From positions 2,559,273 to 2,623,272 of the forward strand of contig JAQFVV010012423.1 in assembly GCA_028023455.1 (NCBI GenBank): a stretch of DNA of 64,000 nt, given 5' to 3'. Each line of letters opens with the position of its first letter. The stretch's first letter is position 1. The notes under the pieces are model-generated. The model made no database searches, was not told the DNA's origin, and saw only the letters and a program-made list of their open reading frames with translations. Position numbers and translations under genes: made by a program. This document shows positions 1 through 12,203 of this stretch, in pieces. Origin of the DNA: Epiperipatus broadwayi. Taxonomy: Eukaryota; Onychophora; Udeonychophora; Euonychophora; Peripatidae.

Positions 1-3000
1 AGACAATGATTAACTTTTAAGAAAGATATACACCTCTTTTAATAAAAAACAAATTAACATTTATTACATTAATCATTAATAATACAGATAGAAAATTTAT
101 ATTGTTTACATTTAAATAGTAATAATAACAATACCAAAGATCTTCCTCTTTTCCCTTAATGAAAAGTAAACTCAATGTTCATATCATATAGTGTGATGTG
201 AGTTCATTAATTTCTCTAGTGGGTAAATAAAAAGTCTCATACTTAGAAACATTTTTCTTTTAAAAATAAACACTCTATACATGCACATATTCACCTATTG
301 CATATAATGTATATTTTTATATTTATAAATGTAAACAATATTAAAAAGAGAAATAAGTAGAGAAAGATTAGTTAGATCATGGAGATAAGAACATTTAGAG
401 AAATCAGCTTCAAATTACCTATCTGGCTTTTCACCAATCTAGTTCATTAATTATTTTTAAAATCCATCTCTCCTAATGCTAAATTTCTACCAATTTTTAT
501 CATTCATGCTCAACAAATATACATGTAAGCATAACTATATTACTAGTTATTTATATATATATCAATACCCATTATGAATAAAAAACTATTAAACTGTTTT
601 TACATACAATAAACCAATATTTCGTAACATTTAAATCAATACACAATAAACACATTTTATAAAAATAAAATGTACATATAAATGGTTACATGTAATAATC
701 TATGATTACATGTAATAATCTAAGGATACATAATATTAATAGAGCAATATTTATTATTATTGAAAATCTCTGATAATTCATTCTCGTTTTAGGATTTAAA
801 GAGAGATAAATGGATTTATTATTACAAGATTTTTTAATAGCTACTGATAAAAATATAATTAAAATTTATATTACCAGTTCTTCTTTTACACTCTGATGTA
901 AAGACAGTTTCAAAGAGTCCAAGAAATTTCATTTTAAGTCAGTTTGTTGATGGTTTAGAATTTGAAATCAGCCACACACCAATATGTAACACACATAGAT
1001 TTACCCATTACAGCACTTAATTTAAATTCAGAAAATGGCATGGTTTCATAAATTTCAGCATTTTATTTTGTAATTGGATGCACAGGTAAGGCAATAAAAT
1101 TCTTCCTTCATCTTTGTGAATCAATTTAAGAGGTTTTGATAACTTTAGATTTAAACTCTTCTGATGTGTATAGGTTTCCTGGTGGCCACTGGAGTCACCA
1201 ATATAATATATTTCTAGCCAGCCTTTGGGATATAGAAACTTTCAAATATATGACAATATAATGATGTTTTCTGAAAAGCAATCAAATTTATTCTCCCCTT
1301 TTTTCTTTATTGTTGTAAGACTATATATGTGTTCTGTCTGATGACATCACAAATTTTTGTCACTAAAAACACATGGTCAGTTATAAATCCAGGCATCTGG
1401 AGAACATCTTTTCAAAATTGACAATTTTCTTTAGATCTATTATTGAGTCTGGTACCACAAATAATGATCTTTATTTTCTCTTAATAACAATGGCTGATTA
1501 ATGCTCCTTTGTTTCTTATTCCTCCACATGGTCTTTTGACTATGTCAACCCTGACCATTTTATCATCTCTCACTAACCTTTGACATTAGGTGAAACCTTT
1601 AACTCTTTCAGACAAAATAAAATAAATTGATCTTAAACTGTTTTATAAAAAAAACTATAAAATGATTTAAATAAAACCTTTTCTTTTAATATATCTGTAA
1701 ATACACATATACTCATCCATACCAAAAATTTGCCCAAACCAAAAATAATCTGAACAATTTAAAAAGCTATAAATTAAAACTCATAAAATAAATCAGTAAG
1801 ACAAAAATTAGAGTCAAAGTATGATTAAAAAATATTATAATCTAGTAAGTATAAATTTGCTTTAAAGAAGATTAATAAGCAATGTCAGAAAAATGCTTAA
1901 TTGAATAGTTTGTGTCTACAGACAACTATTTATATGTGTCTTAAAATTCTAACTTTTCAGTACAACTATTAAACTATTCAAAGTATATACTACTCTTTTT
2001 ACTAATACAAAGTTAAATAGAGAGAGAAACCAAAACATCTCTCCTACCCTTCTTCTGAGCCTTTGGGTACTTGGTCATGGAGGGCTTGAACTCCACTCTA
2101 CAGCTTCACCCTCCTATACAAAAAATATGATGATTTTTATTTTATTTTATTTTATGCACACATTGTTGCAATTTAGTCACAGGCTAAATTGGAACGTGTA
2201 CAATAAATATATTGAAATGGAATTTTATCTTTGAACCCCAATCAAATATTGATAATGAGCACACTGAAGGACCTTATTGGTATAACAACCTAATTTAGAA
2301 GTGTAGGTCAATCACAAGACATCATGGTCTTGTAAAAAGCATGCATTTCTGATCCAAATGTTGAAGAGGGCAATCAGTTCCTGATCAAACTGCTGAAGAA
2401 GATAGTAAGAGAATTTATCTGTGTAGAATATACTATGAGTTTAGTTATAAAATGTTTTTAAGATAAAAAAACATCATGCTTCATTGAAGGAAAATGTAAA
2501 AGACAAGAAGATATATCTGAAGTAATATGCAACATTGTCTTTAACCAAAAGCAGGAGTGACTCTTTATGTTAACCATACTCGTAATTTTCCACTAGGAAG
2601 AAAAATAGAAAAATTCTTTGTATGTTAGCTTGGAAAATTATCTACTGCAAAAATGAACAAATTCATTCAGGTTGAGCTGAAAATAGTGCATATCAAAAAG
2701 ATGAATTACTAGTGTGCATTGTGTAGAAGCCTTCAGAAAAAAACCCCAATATGTAGCGCCAAAGAAGGACTCAAAAAATAAAAGCATTGATAAAAGATTT
2801 TTTAATGTACACATATTTTTATTTTGAGATAAAAATTTTATTTGGAAAATAATTGATAAAAATGAATAATTTTAATAAGTTGTCATTTACTTATGAAATA
2901 TGTTTTTTTATTATTTGATTTTGACTTTCCAAAATCATAAAATATTTAGGTAATTTAAATTTTATTAAATTATATTTAACAATTTCTTTTGAAACATATT

Positions 3001-4244
3001 TTTTTTGTTTTATATACCCCCCCCCCCCAAGATTATTTACAAAAAGATTAAGCTAATTTAAAATATCATTATCACTGATAAAAAAAAAACTGGTTTCCAA
3101 CTTGTTATTTATAAGGAAATAACTTAATAAAAGCAAAAGTTAATTAATATAAGAAATAAAATCAGCTGGTTACTTGTTTTTTAATGACACTATATTTTTG
3201 GTAGGAGTGAATTAATTTAAATTATTATACCATTTTGTAAATTTTTATACCAATAATCAGTTAGTTATTAAATAATTTTTTAAAAGTGTTCTTGTATTAA
3301 CATTTATTTCTCCAGTTATCTGTTTTATAAATTGGCATGTGCACAACTTGATTTCAATACAGCTTAGAGTTTTAGGGATTTTTAAATTATCCTTGTAAAG
3401 CTATTTAATTATATTAGACTATACATATAAATTATTTAAAATTAGAATAAGATGTCATATTTATTTATCTCTTTCTCACAGTAACAGTTTGTAGAGTTCT
3501 TGCTTCCTGAGTTAGACTAGAGCATAATGGTAAGTTATATGGATGTAAAGATTTATGTTGGTATTTTGACATTCAGATAATAACCGTGAAAGGTACAAGG
3601 ATATCACCTTTAAAGTCCATTTACTACATTTTGCTTTTTGTTAAAAATTTAGTTTATTGTTGGACAGATGAACAGCATGTTTCTGTATCCCAGTATAATG
3701 TTTTTATTATTATTATTATTATGAGTGATGGATAAGCACACTAATTTGTACATCTAAATAATTGTACTTTATTCTGCCCTGAGTTTGGCAATAATTAAAT
3801 CAAGAGCTGCTTTATAGTCTACTTTTTTTAAATCCAGTCACAAGGTTGATTGTTGGTTTTATAATATTGATTTTTGATTGTTTTTTATTAATTACTGATG
3901 ACTTTTTGATTTAATTATTTTTCTGCAATACTGGAGATACACCATATGAATTTGTTTATGCTGATTCTCTCTTCTTATTCACTGCATTCTATATATTCCT
4001 TTTATATTTAATTTTATGTATTTAACAGGCCCATTGATAGTTTTCCATCTCACCATATTGATTTCATTTTCTATTCCATTACAATATATATTATGGAGCC
4101 TTGAACATTATTTACTTTATTATTTAATTTATTTAATATTTAAGTACAAGTATATTATCTATACTGAATTTAATGTAATTAGAAAGGATTTGAAGTTAAA
4201 CTTTTAAGCTCCTTATAGCTACTGACTCCATTTTATACAATGAG
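1..4244. other. AT-rich non-coding DNA, nothing recognised
   Basis: No reading frame here resembles a protein and no transposon ends are obvious. Small features only: a 20-bp unit containing tacatgtaataatcta repeated twice near 688-726, a run of 12 C at 3017-3028, and a short (TTA)n tract near 3702-3722. The 63-codon frame at 4016-4207 is low-complexity, rich in L, I, Y and F, and is expected by chance in DNA of this composition. Confidence 0.6.
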
Positions 4245-4477
4245 AGTACACATGATCGCATACATGTAAAAAAATAAATGATATCTAATATATGTATTTC
4301 ATGCTAAATCAGAATTCATCAGTTAGTCCAGATCATTGTATATATGCATATATATTGTATATGTTTATATATGTGTGGGAGATGGTGACCTGGACCAACT
4401 AATGAGTGTTGGTTCAGCATGAAATATGTTTATTGGATATCATTTATTTTTTTACATGTATGTTGTCATGTGTATTG
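4245..4477. repeat. Fold-back element, family A copy 1
   Basis: Two arms of roughly 95 bases are near reverse complements around a short (TA)-rich loop at about 4341-4380. The left arm contains catgtaaaaaaataaatgat and ttcatgctaaatcag. The right arm contains the complements, ctggttcagcatgaaa style sequence and atcatttatttttttacatg. The same core (agtgctggttcagcatgaaat) recurs at 6499-6878 and 9495-9661, so this is a dispersed family. With no coding capacity it is best read as a MITE or fold-back DNA transposon. I cannot fix its superfamily or its target duplication. Confidence 0.7.
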
Positions 4478-4678
4478 GTTATATATGTTGGATTGGATAG
4501 CGGTAGGCATCTTCAAAGTCTGAGTTTAAATCTCTTCTAATTACTTTATTATTTGAGTAATGCATTGTTGGAGTGTAGTTTGAAAGTTATAATTGACTGT
4601 TTATTAGTCTGCTTTCATAACAGATTAATGAGGTTTATTTAAACTTCTTTGTATCAATAATTTTACAATCTGTGGTCA

Positions 4679-4841
4679 AGATGCAATCTTTAATGTCTAT
4701 ATAAACATATCAAACTACAAATAAAGATGGATTTTCACTTTAGTGTTACAAGGAAGTTGAAGATGCAATCTTTAATGTCTATATAAACATATCAAACTAC
4801 AAATAAAGATGGATTTCCACTTTATTGTTACAAGGAGGTTG
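4679..4841. repeat. 82-bp tandem duplication
   Basis: The unit starting agatgcaatctttaatgtct occurs at 4679 and again at 4761. The two 82-bp copies differ at only a few bases (for example ttttcac versus ttccac). The high identity points to a recent local duplication. There is no coding frame. Confidence 0.85.
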
Positions 4842-4950
4842 CCTTAACAACATAATAAGTTTGCTGATTGGTATTTTTTAAGTATTGATTGATTTCAATG
4901 AATTTATACACACACATATAATTGAAAAATGAAGATAACTATATCCCATT

Positions 4951-5422
4951 GAGATATGTAATATCATAAAGCATGAAAAGATAGAATGAACTATTCTATC
5001 TTTATATTGTTATTATAAAAGCTTAGTTTTTAAATTATAGAGTGAATTTCATTGATTATTATAATTTATGTATCGACTAAATGCTCCAAAGTCATTATTA
5101 ATATATTCAGGGGATACAGAATAAGCCTTACTTTAACAACCTCTGATCATTGAATGACATATTAAATTTAATAAAAAAAAAATCTTTACTTTTTTAAAAA
5201 TATGTAATTGAAAAGCAGAAAGAATTACCTTCCACCAAGTTACTTAATATCAAAATCACAGAAACACAAAAATGCTATCATTCTTTCTTTAGGCTCTATT
5301 GCTATATAAAAAAATTATCTTAAAATTTAAAAACCAAGTCATAAACTACTCTTATATAACAGCAGATCCAGAATATAGAATGGCATCATTCTATCTTTTC
5401 ATGGTTTTTGATGCTATATAAC
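4951..5422. repeat. Inverted repeat with aaaagatagaatg ends
   Basis: The left segment 4951-4988 (atatcataaagcatgaaaag then atagaatg) is an imperfect reverse complement of 5387-5420 (cattctatcttttcatgg then tttttgatgctatata). A second inverted cattctatc-like motif sits just inside the left arm near 4990-5005. The same gatagaatgg / ccattctatc boundary word appears in the 13.4-14.4 kb array, which suggests related elements. The arms are only about 35-40 bases, so this is less certain than the other fold-backs. Confidence 0.45.
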
Positions 5423-6498
5423 ACAGTGGAAGATAATTACTTCCTTTTTTAATTACAGATAATTAAAAAATTTATGATTATATATATATATAGTAGTCAA
5501 TTTGGGGTAATTTTGATTAGTCATGTATATATAATTAGAAGATTTTATTGACATTGAACATTTTATACACAACATCTCGAGGAAGTGATCCATATTTTAT
5601 TTGCATTTGTGTATTTTATAGATAAATTTAAGCTATACTATAACAGTGCAAAATGTCAATTAGTAATAGGGATTTCAAGCTGAAAAAAATCACATCATAT
5701 AGAAATCAAGATTTAGAATATTGTTGTGAGATGGCATGATTGGAGCTTACAATCCCTGTTTTTAATTAGTATGTGGCTTGGTTATAACATGGTTGAAATT
5801 TACTTATAAAATAAATAAATAAAAATTTTAATATATAAAATATATGCACGTATAAAGTAAAATTGTTATATATTTACGCATTCGTTAAAAAGGTAAACAT
5901 TCAAAAGCAATGAACTGTTGTATAATACCTATGAAATTGAAATGTTAATTTAATATATGAAATATAAAAGTATACAAAATAATGGAATTCTATCAAGTTA
6001 AAATGTTAAATTAAATATTCTGCTACATTAACTTTTTTTTTTTGGAAATTTAATCAAATGTTAACTTCATAAATTATTTAAAAGTGAAAGATGAAACAAT
6101 TATTCTACTTTGTAATTTCCAAAGTTAAATTTCTACAGAAACTCTTTTTTTATTTATTCATTAAAGCAAAAAAAAAAATCAGAGAAGCCATTATCTTAAT
6201 ATTTAATTAAAATTACAGCTTTCTCAAATATTGCTAATAATAGATATTTTTTACATGGTTAACTTTTTTTTATATATATGCAAGTAATAATTATTTCATA
6301 AAATGTAAAAATCATGTTTTTATTTACTTTAAACTAATTCTTAATTACTTTTTTATTTTACTGTTTTTTTAACCAATTTCAGAAATACTTATTCTTAATG
6401 ATAATTACATTATGCTTTTCAAAGAAAAATAATAATAAACAGCCACACATAAAGGCCCCTCTCTCCCCAAAAAAGAGAGAAAAAAAAAACTACCCCAT
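5423..6498. other. AT-rich non-coding DNA
   Basis: I see only A/T homopolymers and short (TA)n tracts. No reading frame, exon pair or repeat end was recognised. Confidence 0.6.
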
Positions 6499-6878
6499 GA
6501 ATGATATTTCTGTAGTGTAATTTTCACTACCCCATTCTCATGCAAGGTAGGGGCTGGTTTCTATCTGCTTTTAATACCTTGTGGAAGAGTGTAATCATAA
6601 ACATATGACCAAAGACATGTAAAAAAATATATGCTTTCAGAGATGTACATTTCATGCTGAACCAGCACTCATCAGTTGGACCAGATCACAATCTCTTACA
6701 CATATTTTTCGTATATATAAATAGAAATTATGAGTGCTAGTCCAGCATGAATATTGGGAAGCATGACTTTGATGATATGTTTGATTATAACCCTCCACAA
6801 AGTGTTAAAAGCATATAGAATCCAGTCCCTATCTTGCATGAAAGTATTTTAGTAAAAATTATACTACAGAAATATTAT
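6499..6878. repeat. Fold-back element, family A copy 2 (long arms)
   Basis: Arms of about 170-190 bases are imperfect reverse complements. atatttctgtagtgtaattt on the left pairs with tagtaaaaattatactacag on the right. catgcaaggtaggggctgg pairs with ccagtccctatcttgcatg, and tgctgaaccagcactcat pairs with atgagtgctagtccagca. A loop of roughly 20-30 bases lies near 6700-6725. This is the most complete copy of the family and shows that the shorter copy at 4245-4477 lacks the outer part. There is no open frame, so it is non-autonomous. It ends about 25 bases left of the hAT element. Confidence 0.75.
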
Positions 6879-6902
6879 TCAGTAAGTGGATAATCTCTAG
6901 TA

Positions 6903-9339
6903 CAGGCATCAGCAATTTTTTTTGGTTGTGGGTTAAAATCAACCAAAATGTGACTATTAAGAAGACATTTCAGGTCAGTAGTATTTTTATTTTAAATCAG
7001 TCTTTTAGTGACTAGTAAAATAGATTGGTAAATTTTATTGAGAAAATAAACATTTCAAATTATAATTCTATTTATTACAAAAACAAATATAATTGCCAAG
7101 TTTTAGTCCATTAATTTATGAACTTAATTTATAAACATTTTCTTCATTATCAATAGCTCCCTTGTTGCTGAATTTGGGATGTCAATTTAGTCAAGTCTGG
7201 TTTATACTTAGTTACATTAAGATGAATACAAACATCTGAATTTTTTGTATTTAAGCTACTCTTGTTCTTACTTAAAATAAATTTCACATGTGAAAATATT
7301 TGCTCACTTTTATAAGTAGAACCAAACTGAATCCAGACAAAATAGCAAAGCCAATTTTTTTCAAAGATGAAAACTTTGTAGAAAGTGATACCTAATATAT
7401 TGATATCATGAGAAGATGATTATCTTATTTTTTTTCTAAATCTTTCCACTATGTCTTGAATTTATCGATTCATAACATTGAACTTTTAAAATCAATCATT
7501 TCTAAATTTAAATTGTCAATTTTAAGATATTCAAAATACTGCAAATCTAAAATATTTTGTTCTATTTCATTGAGCTTTATTATAAATATAAACCATTTCG
7601 TCCATATTTCTTAAAACTTTGAAATCTGCTTTCATATTCACTTTTAATGTTCACAACCCAACTTTTGAACATATTTAAATTCCTTTATTCGATATTGTTT
7701 TTGTCATATTGGCTTTTTAACAAGGAGAAAAAAATATTTTAGTTTTTATATCAATTTCAAATAATATTAATTTTGAAGAAAACTATTCCATTCCTCATAC
7801 ATTTTCAAAATAGTGTGGTTATTTCCTTGGAGTTGTACATTGAAATTATTATAATGGTTCATGATGTCTGTTAAAACAAAACTCATAAAAACCATTATTT
7901 ATCATTGAGTTCAAGATTATTTTCACTGATTTTGTAAAGAAATATTTGTACCTCATCAAAACACTCTACAAATCTATTAAAAATTTTGCTTCAATTTAAC
8001 AATTATATTTCAGAATGTATCATCAAATCACCATATTTTGATTCAATTGCTTCCAAAAAGCTTTGAAGTGTCTGTGTGTTAATGCTGATAATTCTAGTGT
8101 TATGTTTACAATAATAACAACTTTTTCCATTACTTCCTTAAGTTGTTGGATAAATGCCTTTGCAAATAAATTTTCTTCATGTGTGATACAATAAAATGAT
8201 AAAAGTGGGTAACCAAGTTCATTTTCAACACATTTCATAAATCCAACATTTCCTTCCTCTCATTGCTGGAACACCAACAGTAGTTATGGAAAACAATTTA
8301 CTTTTTAAATTCAATATTTGCTCATTTTTGAAATTTGTAAATGTATGGATTTGATGGAAAATTTCACTGTCTTTAGTCATGTCATTCATTGAAGCAAGAA
8401 TGCATAGTTCTTTATTGACATTTGAACCATTTATTGATGCAAATATAATAATAATTGTCTACCTATCCATATTATTTGCATAGGTACTTTAATTGAGTGC
8501 AATGCTAATTCCATCACTAGATAACATGTGATTTTTGACATGTTTATCAATACTTTTGGCCATTGTTCTGGCTGATAATGGCATTTCATTAATTCTCTCA
8601 ATTATTTGTTGTCTATTTTCGAAATCATTAAATAAATATCCAGAAGAATTTATGAATGTGTTATTCAAAAATTAGCCATCTATAAATGGTTTTCCATTGG
8701 TACCAATGCTAAGAGCTGCAACAAAGCTGGCAGATGTAGACTCATTGTGGTTGGTAATAAAACTCTTTAACAATTTATTCTGTTTTCAAAAATTTAATAC
8801 ACATTTAGCAATGCACTCAGATTTTTGTCCATTTGCCATTTCCCTCAGATCTTTATGTTTTGAAACAAAGTGTCACTCAATACTGTAAATTCTGGCAGTA
8901 ATTATATCTGCACATAAAGTACATGTCAATTTGTCACTATTTTCAATATATCCATACTTTTCAGTCCCCACATCTTGAAATAATCTCTGTTTTGATTTTT
9001 GTTTGTCCATGGTAATATTTTTGTTAAATATTATTAATAATATAACTGTTTAATAATTATTTCACTTTAGTAACTATTCTCAAGCTACTGAATAAGTAGG
9101 ACAACTGAGAGAATGACACACCCATCGAGTAATGATAAGATTTAACTGGACAATGCCATTGTATTCTACCTATATTTCTTACTGCAACTTTGTAATCAAA
9201 CTAAAATGTTAATCTTATTATTTATATTCCCTCAAAATGTTTGTTTTATGTTTTGTAATTTATTTTTATATATTATATTTTATTTGCAGAACTCAAATAG
9301 GTTACTTGGTGACTGCAGCTCATAGATTGCTAATGCCTG
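6903..9339 (-). mobile_element. Nearly complete, inactive hAT transposon
   Basis: The element is bounded by inverted ends: caggcatcagcaat at 6903 and, read on the minus strand from 9339, caggcattagcaat. These match at 13 of 14 positions and fit the CAGGC-type termini of Charlie/Tip-like hAT elements. The flanking 8-mers ctctagta (left) and cactaatg (right) agree at 5 of 8 positions, which is a plausible decayed 8-bp target duplication. The interior is almost filled by a degenerate BED-finger hAT transposase on the minus strand (7150-9010). Stops and frameshifts throughout show that it is dead. Confidence 0.8.
7150..9010 (-). pseudogene. hAT transposase pseudogene (BED finger, GTF2IRD2/ZBED-like)
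   Basis: Read on the minus strand, an ATG at 9010-9008 begins MDKQKSKQRLF. It is followed by a BED-type zinc finger with CTLC and, after one stop, HFVSKH (C-x2-C ... H-x4-H). Next comes the conserved segment ASINGSNVNKELCILASM and then an open stretch at 8238-8023 with the HxxxxxLxAKAF and LTHRHFKAF patterns of the hAT catalytic region. After a long frameshifted middle, the C-terminal dimerisation region near 7150-7320 reads SEQIFSHVKFILSKNKS. The total, about 620 codons, is the usual size for this family, in which the intact protein cuts and pastes DNA through an RNase H-like fold. At least five in-frame stops and several frameshifts make this copy non-functional. Several stops look like CGA or CAA/CAG codons changed to stops. 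It fills the interior of the hAT element and has no sign of domestication. Confidence 0.85.
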
Positions 9340-9387
9340 CACTAATGTAGTAAGTAAATTATAAAAAAAATATTGATATACTTCCAT

Positions 9388-9470
9388 TAAGTGGTTTGTA
9401 TCAAAGTTATAAGGGCAGTAAGTTTGACACATCAATTAAACTGTATTAATTGGCTATCTATATATAATAA
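9388..9470 (+). repeat. Two-copy motif with small hairpin, copy 1
   Basis: The block gtatcaaagtta ... taagtttgacac ... tggctatctatatataat closely resembles 13386-13460. Its first half can form a small stem (tgtatcaaa with tttgacaca) and it ends in a tctatata word. Matching blocks 4 kb apart show a dispersed repeat. A Helitron-type end is one possibility, but the copies are too short to decide. Confidence 0.45.
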
Positions 9471-9494
9471 ACAATGATAAAGATATGTATAAAA

Positions 9495-9661
9495 TATTAT
9501 GATCTGGGCTAGATGATGAGTGCTGGTTCAGCATGAAATGTTAATTTTAGGGAGCATACATCTTTTCACATGTCTTTAGTCATATATTTATGATTGCATC
9601 TCTCCACAAGACATTAAAGTGGATAAAAACCAAATATTTCATTAAGTGGATAATGTCTAGT
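9495..9661 (+). repeat. Fold-back family A, single arm
   Basis: This stretch carries the family A core gatgagtgctggttcagcat, then cttttcacatgtctttagtc and the outer piece gattgcatctctccacaaga in the same order as the right arm of 6499-6878. It ends in aagtggataatgtctag, which also follows the 6499-6878 copy at about 6884-6899. I see no opposing arm next to it, so it is a solo arm or a truncated copy. Confidence 0.6.
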
Positions 9662-9898
9662 TTAATGAATAACTAATAAAATTATTAATATACTCCAGAA
9701 ATAAATTTGTGATGATTATACAAACCAATCTATGAACCACAAATATATACCCATATAGAAGATACAGATCTATTTTTCAGTTTAGTTAATGTTTCATGAT
9801 GTTGCCTTTTAGTTTTCTGAGCAAAAAGAATTTCTTGCTTTTTAAAACCTAAAATATAAACATTATGCAAATATGAGATACAACAGCCATGGAGTTTA

Positions 9899-10173
9899 CA
9901 TCATATATTGTTTATAACACTTCTTTCTTATACACTTTAATGCAACACATTTTCTTAAAAACTTCTTTATTCTCCTTACAGTTTTGACTGTCCAGCAGTC
10001 TTCATCAAAGCTCTATCTTCTTCTCTGCTTTAATTAAAATGAGAGAAGATAGAGCTCTGATGAAGACTGATGGACGGTCAAAACTATAAGGAGAATAAAG
10101 AAGTTTTTAAGAAAATTTGTTGCATTAAAGTGTATAAGAAAAAAGTGTTATAAACAATATATATTATTATATG
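9899..10173. repeat. Fold-back element, family B
   Basis: Arms of about 130 bases are nearly perfect reverse complements around a very short loop near 10034-10041 (tttaattaaaat). Matching pieces include attgtttataacacttcttt, ttaaaaacttctttattctc, and gatagagct with its complement agctctatc. The 12-base word gagtttacatca lies at 9892-9903 and again at 10209-10220, flanking the structure, and could be an insertion duplication. There is no coding potential. In single-stranded form it would make one long hairpin. Confidence 0.75.
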
Positions 10174-10220
10174 AAGATATGCAAAGAAAGTGAAAGAAAA
10201 GAATAAGAGAGTTTACATCA

Positions 10221-12060
10221 GATTAGAATAATATCTTTTTGTTTTTGCTTCCAGTATATTGATATTCATTGAGTGCATAAATCTATTTTTATCTTGCTGA
10301 TAATACCTAGATACCCATTTATTCCACAATATGTGATCATGCGCTGAGCCATGCATTACTATTTTGGTGCAATATTCTTTAATAAACATAGGTTAAGAAA
10401 TTACAAAGTTTAAAATTTTTATTATTCATAAAATATGAAAATGTTATAAGATATTGGCCATGATAAAAATCAGTTTTAGAATGAAACCTGTTTTTGTTCA
10501 AGCAATATATTTTTGAATAGTCTATTGCGAACTTATTTTTATTGTTAAATATAATTCTATATTATTATATTATATAAATAGACTCAATAAATTCTACTAC
10601 CGATTTGTTGCATAAAATATTCTATTGATTCTTTGTAGAATTAGTTAAGTTTATGTTACAGATACATATTATAACGTAGTCAACTTGATTGAGCATGAAT
10701 TTGTATTTTTCTTTTTTACATTTAATATTGTTTAGTTTGCTCTGTTTTATTGTCTGTAAATATTAACACTTAAATCACTGCTTTGATCCGAATGCAAAGA
10801 TTAGAAGAGTCTGGTACAACAAATGAGATAAAATAGAAGACAAAAAGTGACATTATCTTATCTTTTCTTTTGTTAATCCAAGGAAAATTAGTTTATTAAA
10901 CAGATTGCAATATTTTTTTATTACATTAATTTTTTTGTTTGTCATTTGTCTATTTTCATCATTTAAAAAGAAAATCATTTAAGAGCTCCAATTTGTAAAC
11001 ACAAATTAACACATGATATATGAAGATTAGAGAGATGGTGTCTTTGAATTTTGTCAGTACAGGCTTACACAGACGAAGAAGGCAAAACAAACTCTATATA
11101 GAGCAACCAATTTATTTAATGTTTTCTTTTAAAAATGCATTACATTTATTGGGATGAATTAGAATTTAAAAGTGTATATAACTGCAATATATGCCAAAAC
11201 ATGATACAGATAGGAAATTGTACAAAACACTCCTACTATTCTAAGTTACACAGCATGATAATTTAATGAAATATTTATGAAATGCAACTGTAAAATGAAA
11301 GCTTAATCCATAAGACATTAAGTATTGCTTAGTATTATTGACATTTATCATGAAAAAATTAATAATTTTACTTTATTTATAGATAGGCTTGTCTATACTA
11401 CTATCAATTTTTAATGTTTGATGTTTTAAATATTTAATTGTTTTTTTTTATGATGCTTGTTCACAAAAGAAATAATCACACTTTTTGATTTTTCTGCAAA
11501 TATGCAATATAACATGATTAACTTCTAATCAAAACCTTTATTTTTGAAATGAATGCTCTTCTGGTGACAATAATTTCGATAAGCTTATACTATAATTATT
11601 TTGCATTACAATGATCTGAACTGTCAGCTGAAAATTTAAAATGTAAAATAGCTTTTATTAGTCTATTAGGTTTACAAACTTGAATAAAGAAGCTGAAATT
11701 TTTTTCAAAAGTTATATTGAGAAGAAATTTATGGTTCGCAATGAAATTGATTGGTAATTAAAAGATAAAACTTTTTAAAAAAATTTCTGAAAGAATGTAG
11801 GAATTAATTTTATAACTTTCATTAACATCTATTATTTAACTTATCCATGCCCCTGCAATTTGGCATAGTTCAAAGAAATCATAAAAGGTTAGATTGTTAT
11901 TCTAAAATTTACTCAGTTTAACTGATAGAAGAAAGCTAATTTATAAATTGGTTCTTATTATTTATTGTCAATTATGGTTGATTATTGGACTTGCTTGCTA
12001 AGTAGCAAGCAGGTCAAAATGATGTAAGAAATAGTAAGGATTTTTTATGTATAATAAACT
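10221..12060. other. AT-rich non-coding DNA
   Basis: Nothing coding or transposon-like was recognised. A short perfect inverted word, cttgcttgcta / tagcaagcag, lies near 11991-12011. Confidence 0.6.
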
Positions 12061-12062
12061 TA

Positions 12063-12162
12063 ATTATTATTTTTCTTTCAGATAATAAAACAAATAATAC
12101 TTCCATGTCTATATCAGATTCTCATTACAAACATAAGTACAGTACTCAGAAAAAGAAATTTA

Positions 12163-12203
<41 letters not shown>

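Noticed and set aside
8697-8888. 63-codon plus-strand ORF
   Set aside because: It is the antisense shadow of the minus-strand hAT transposase pseudogene.
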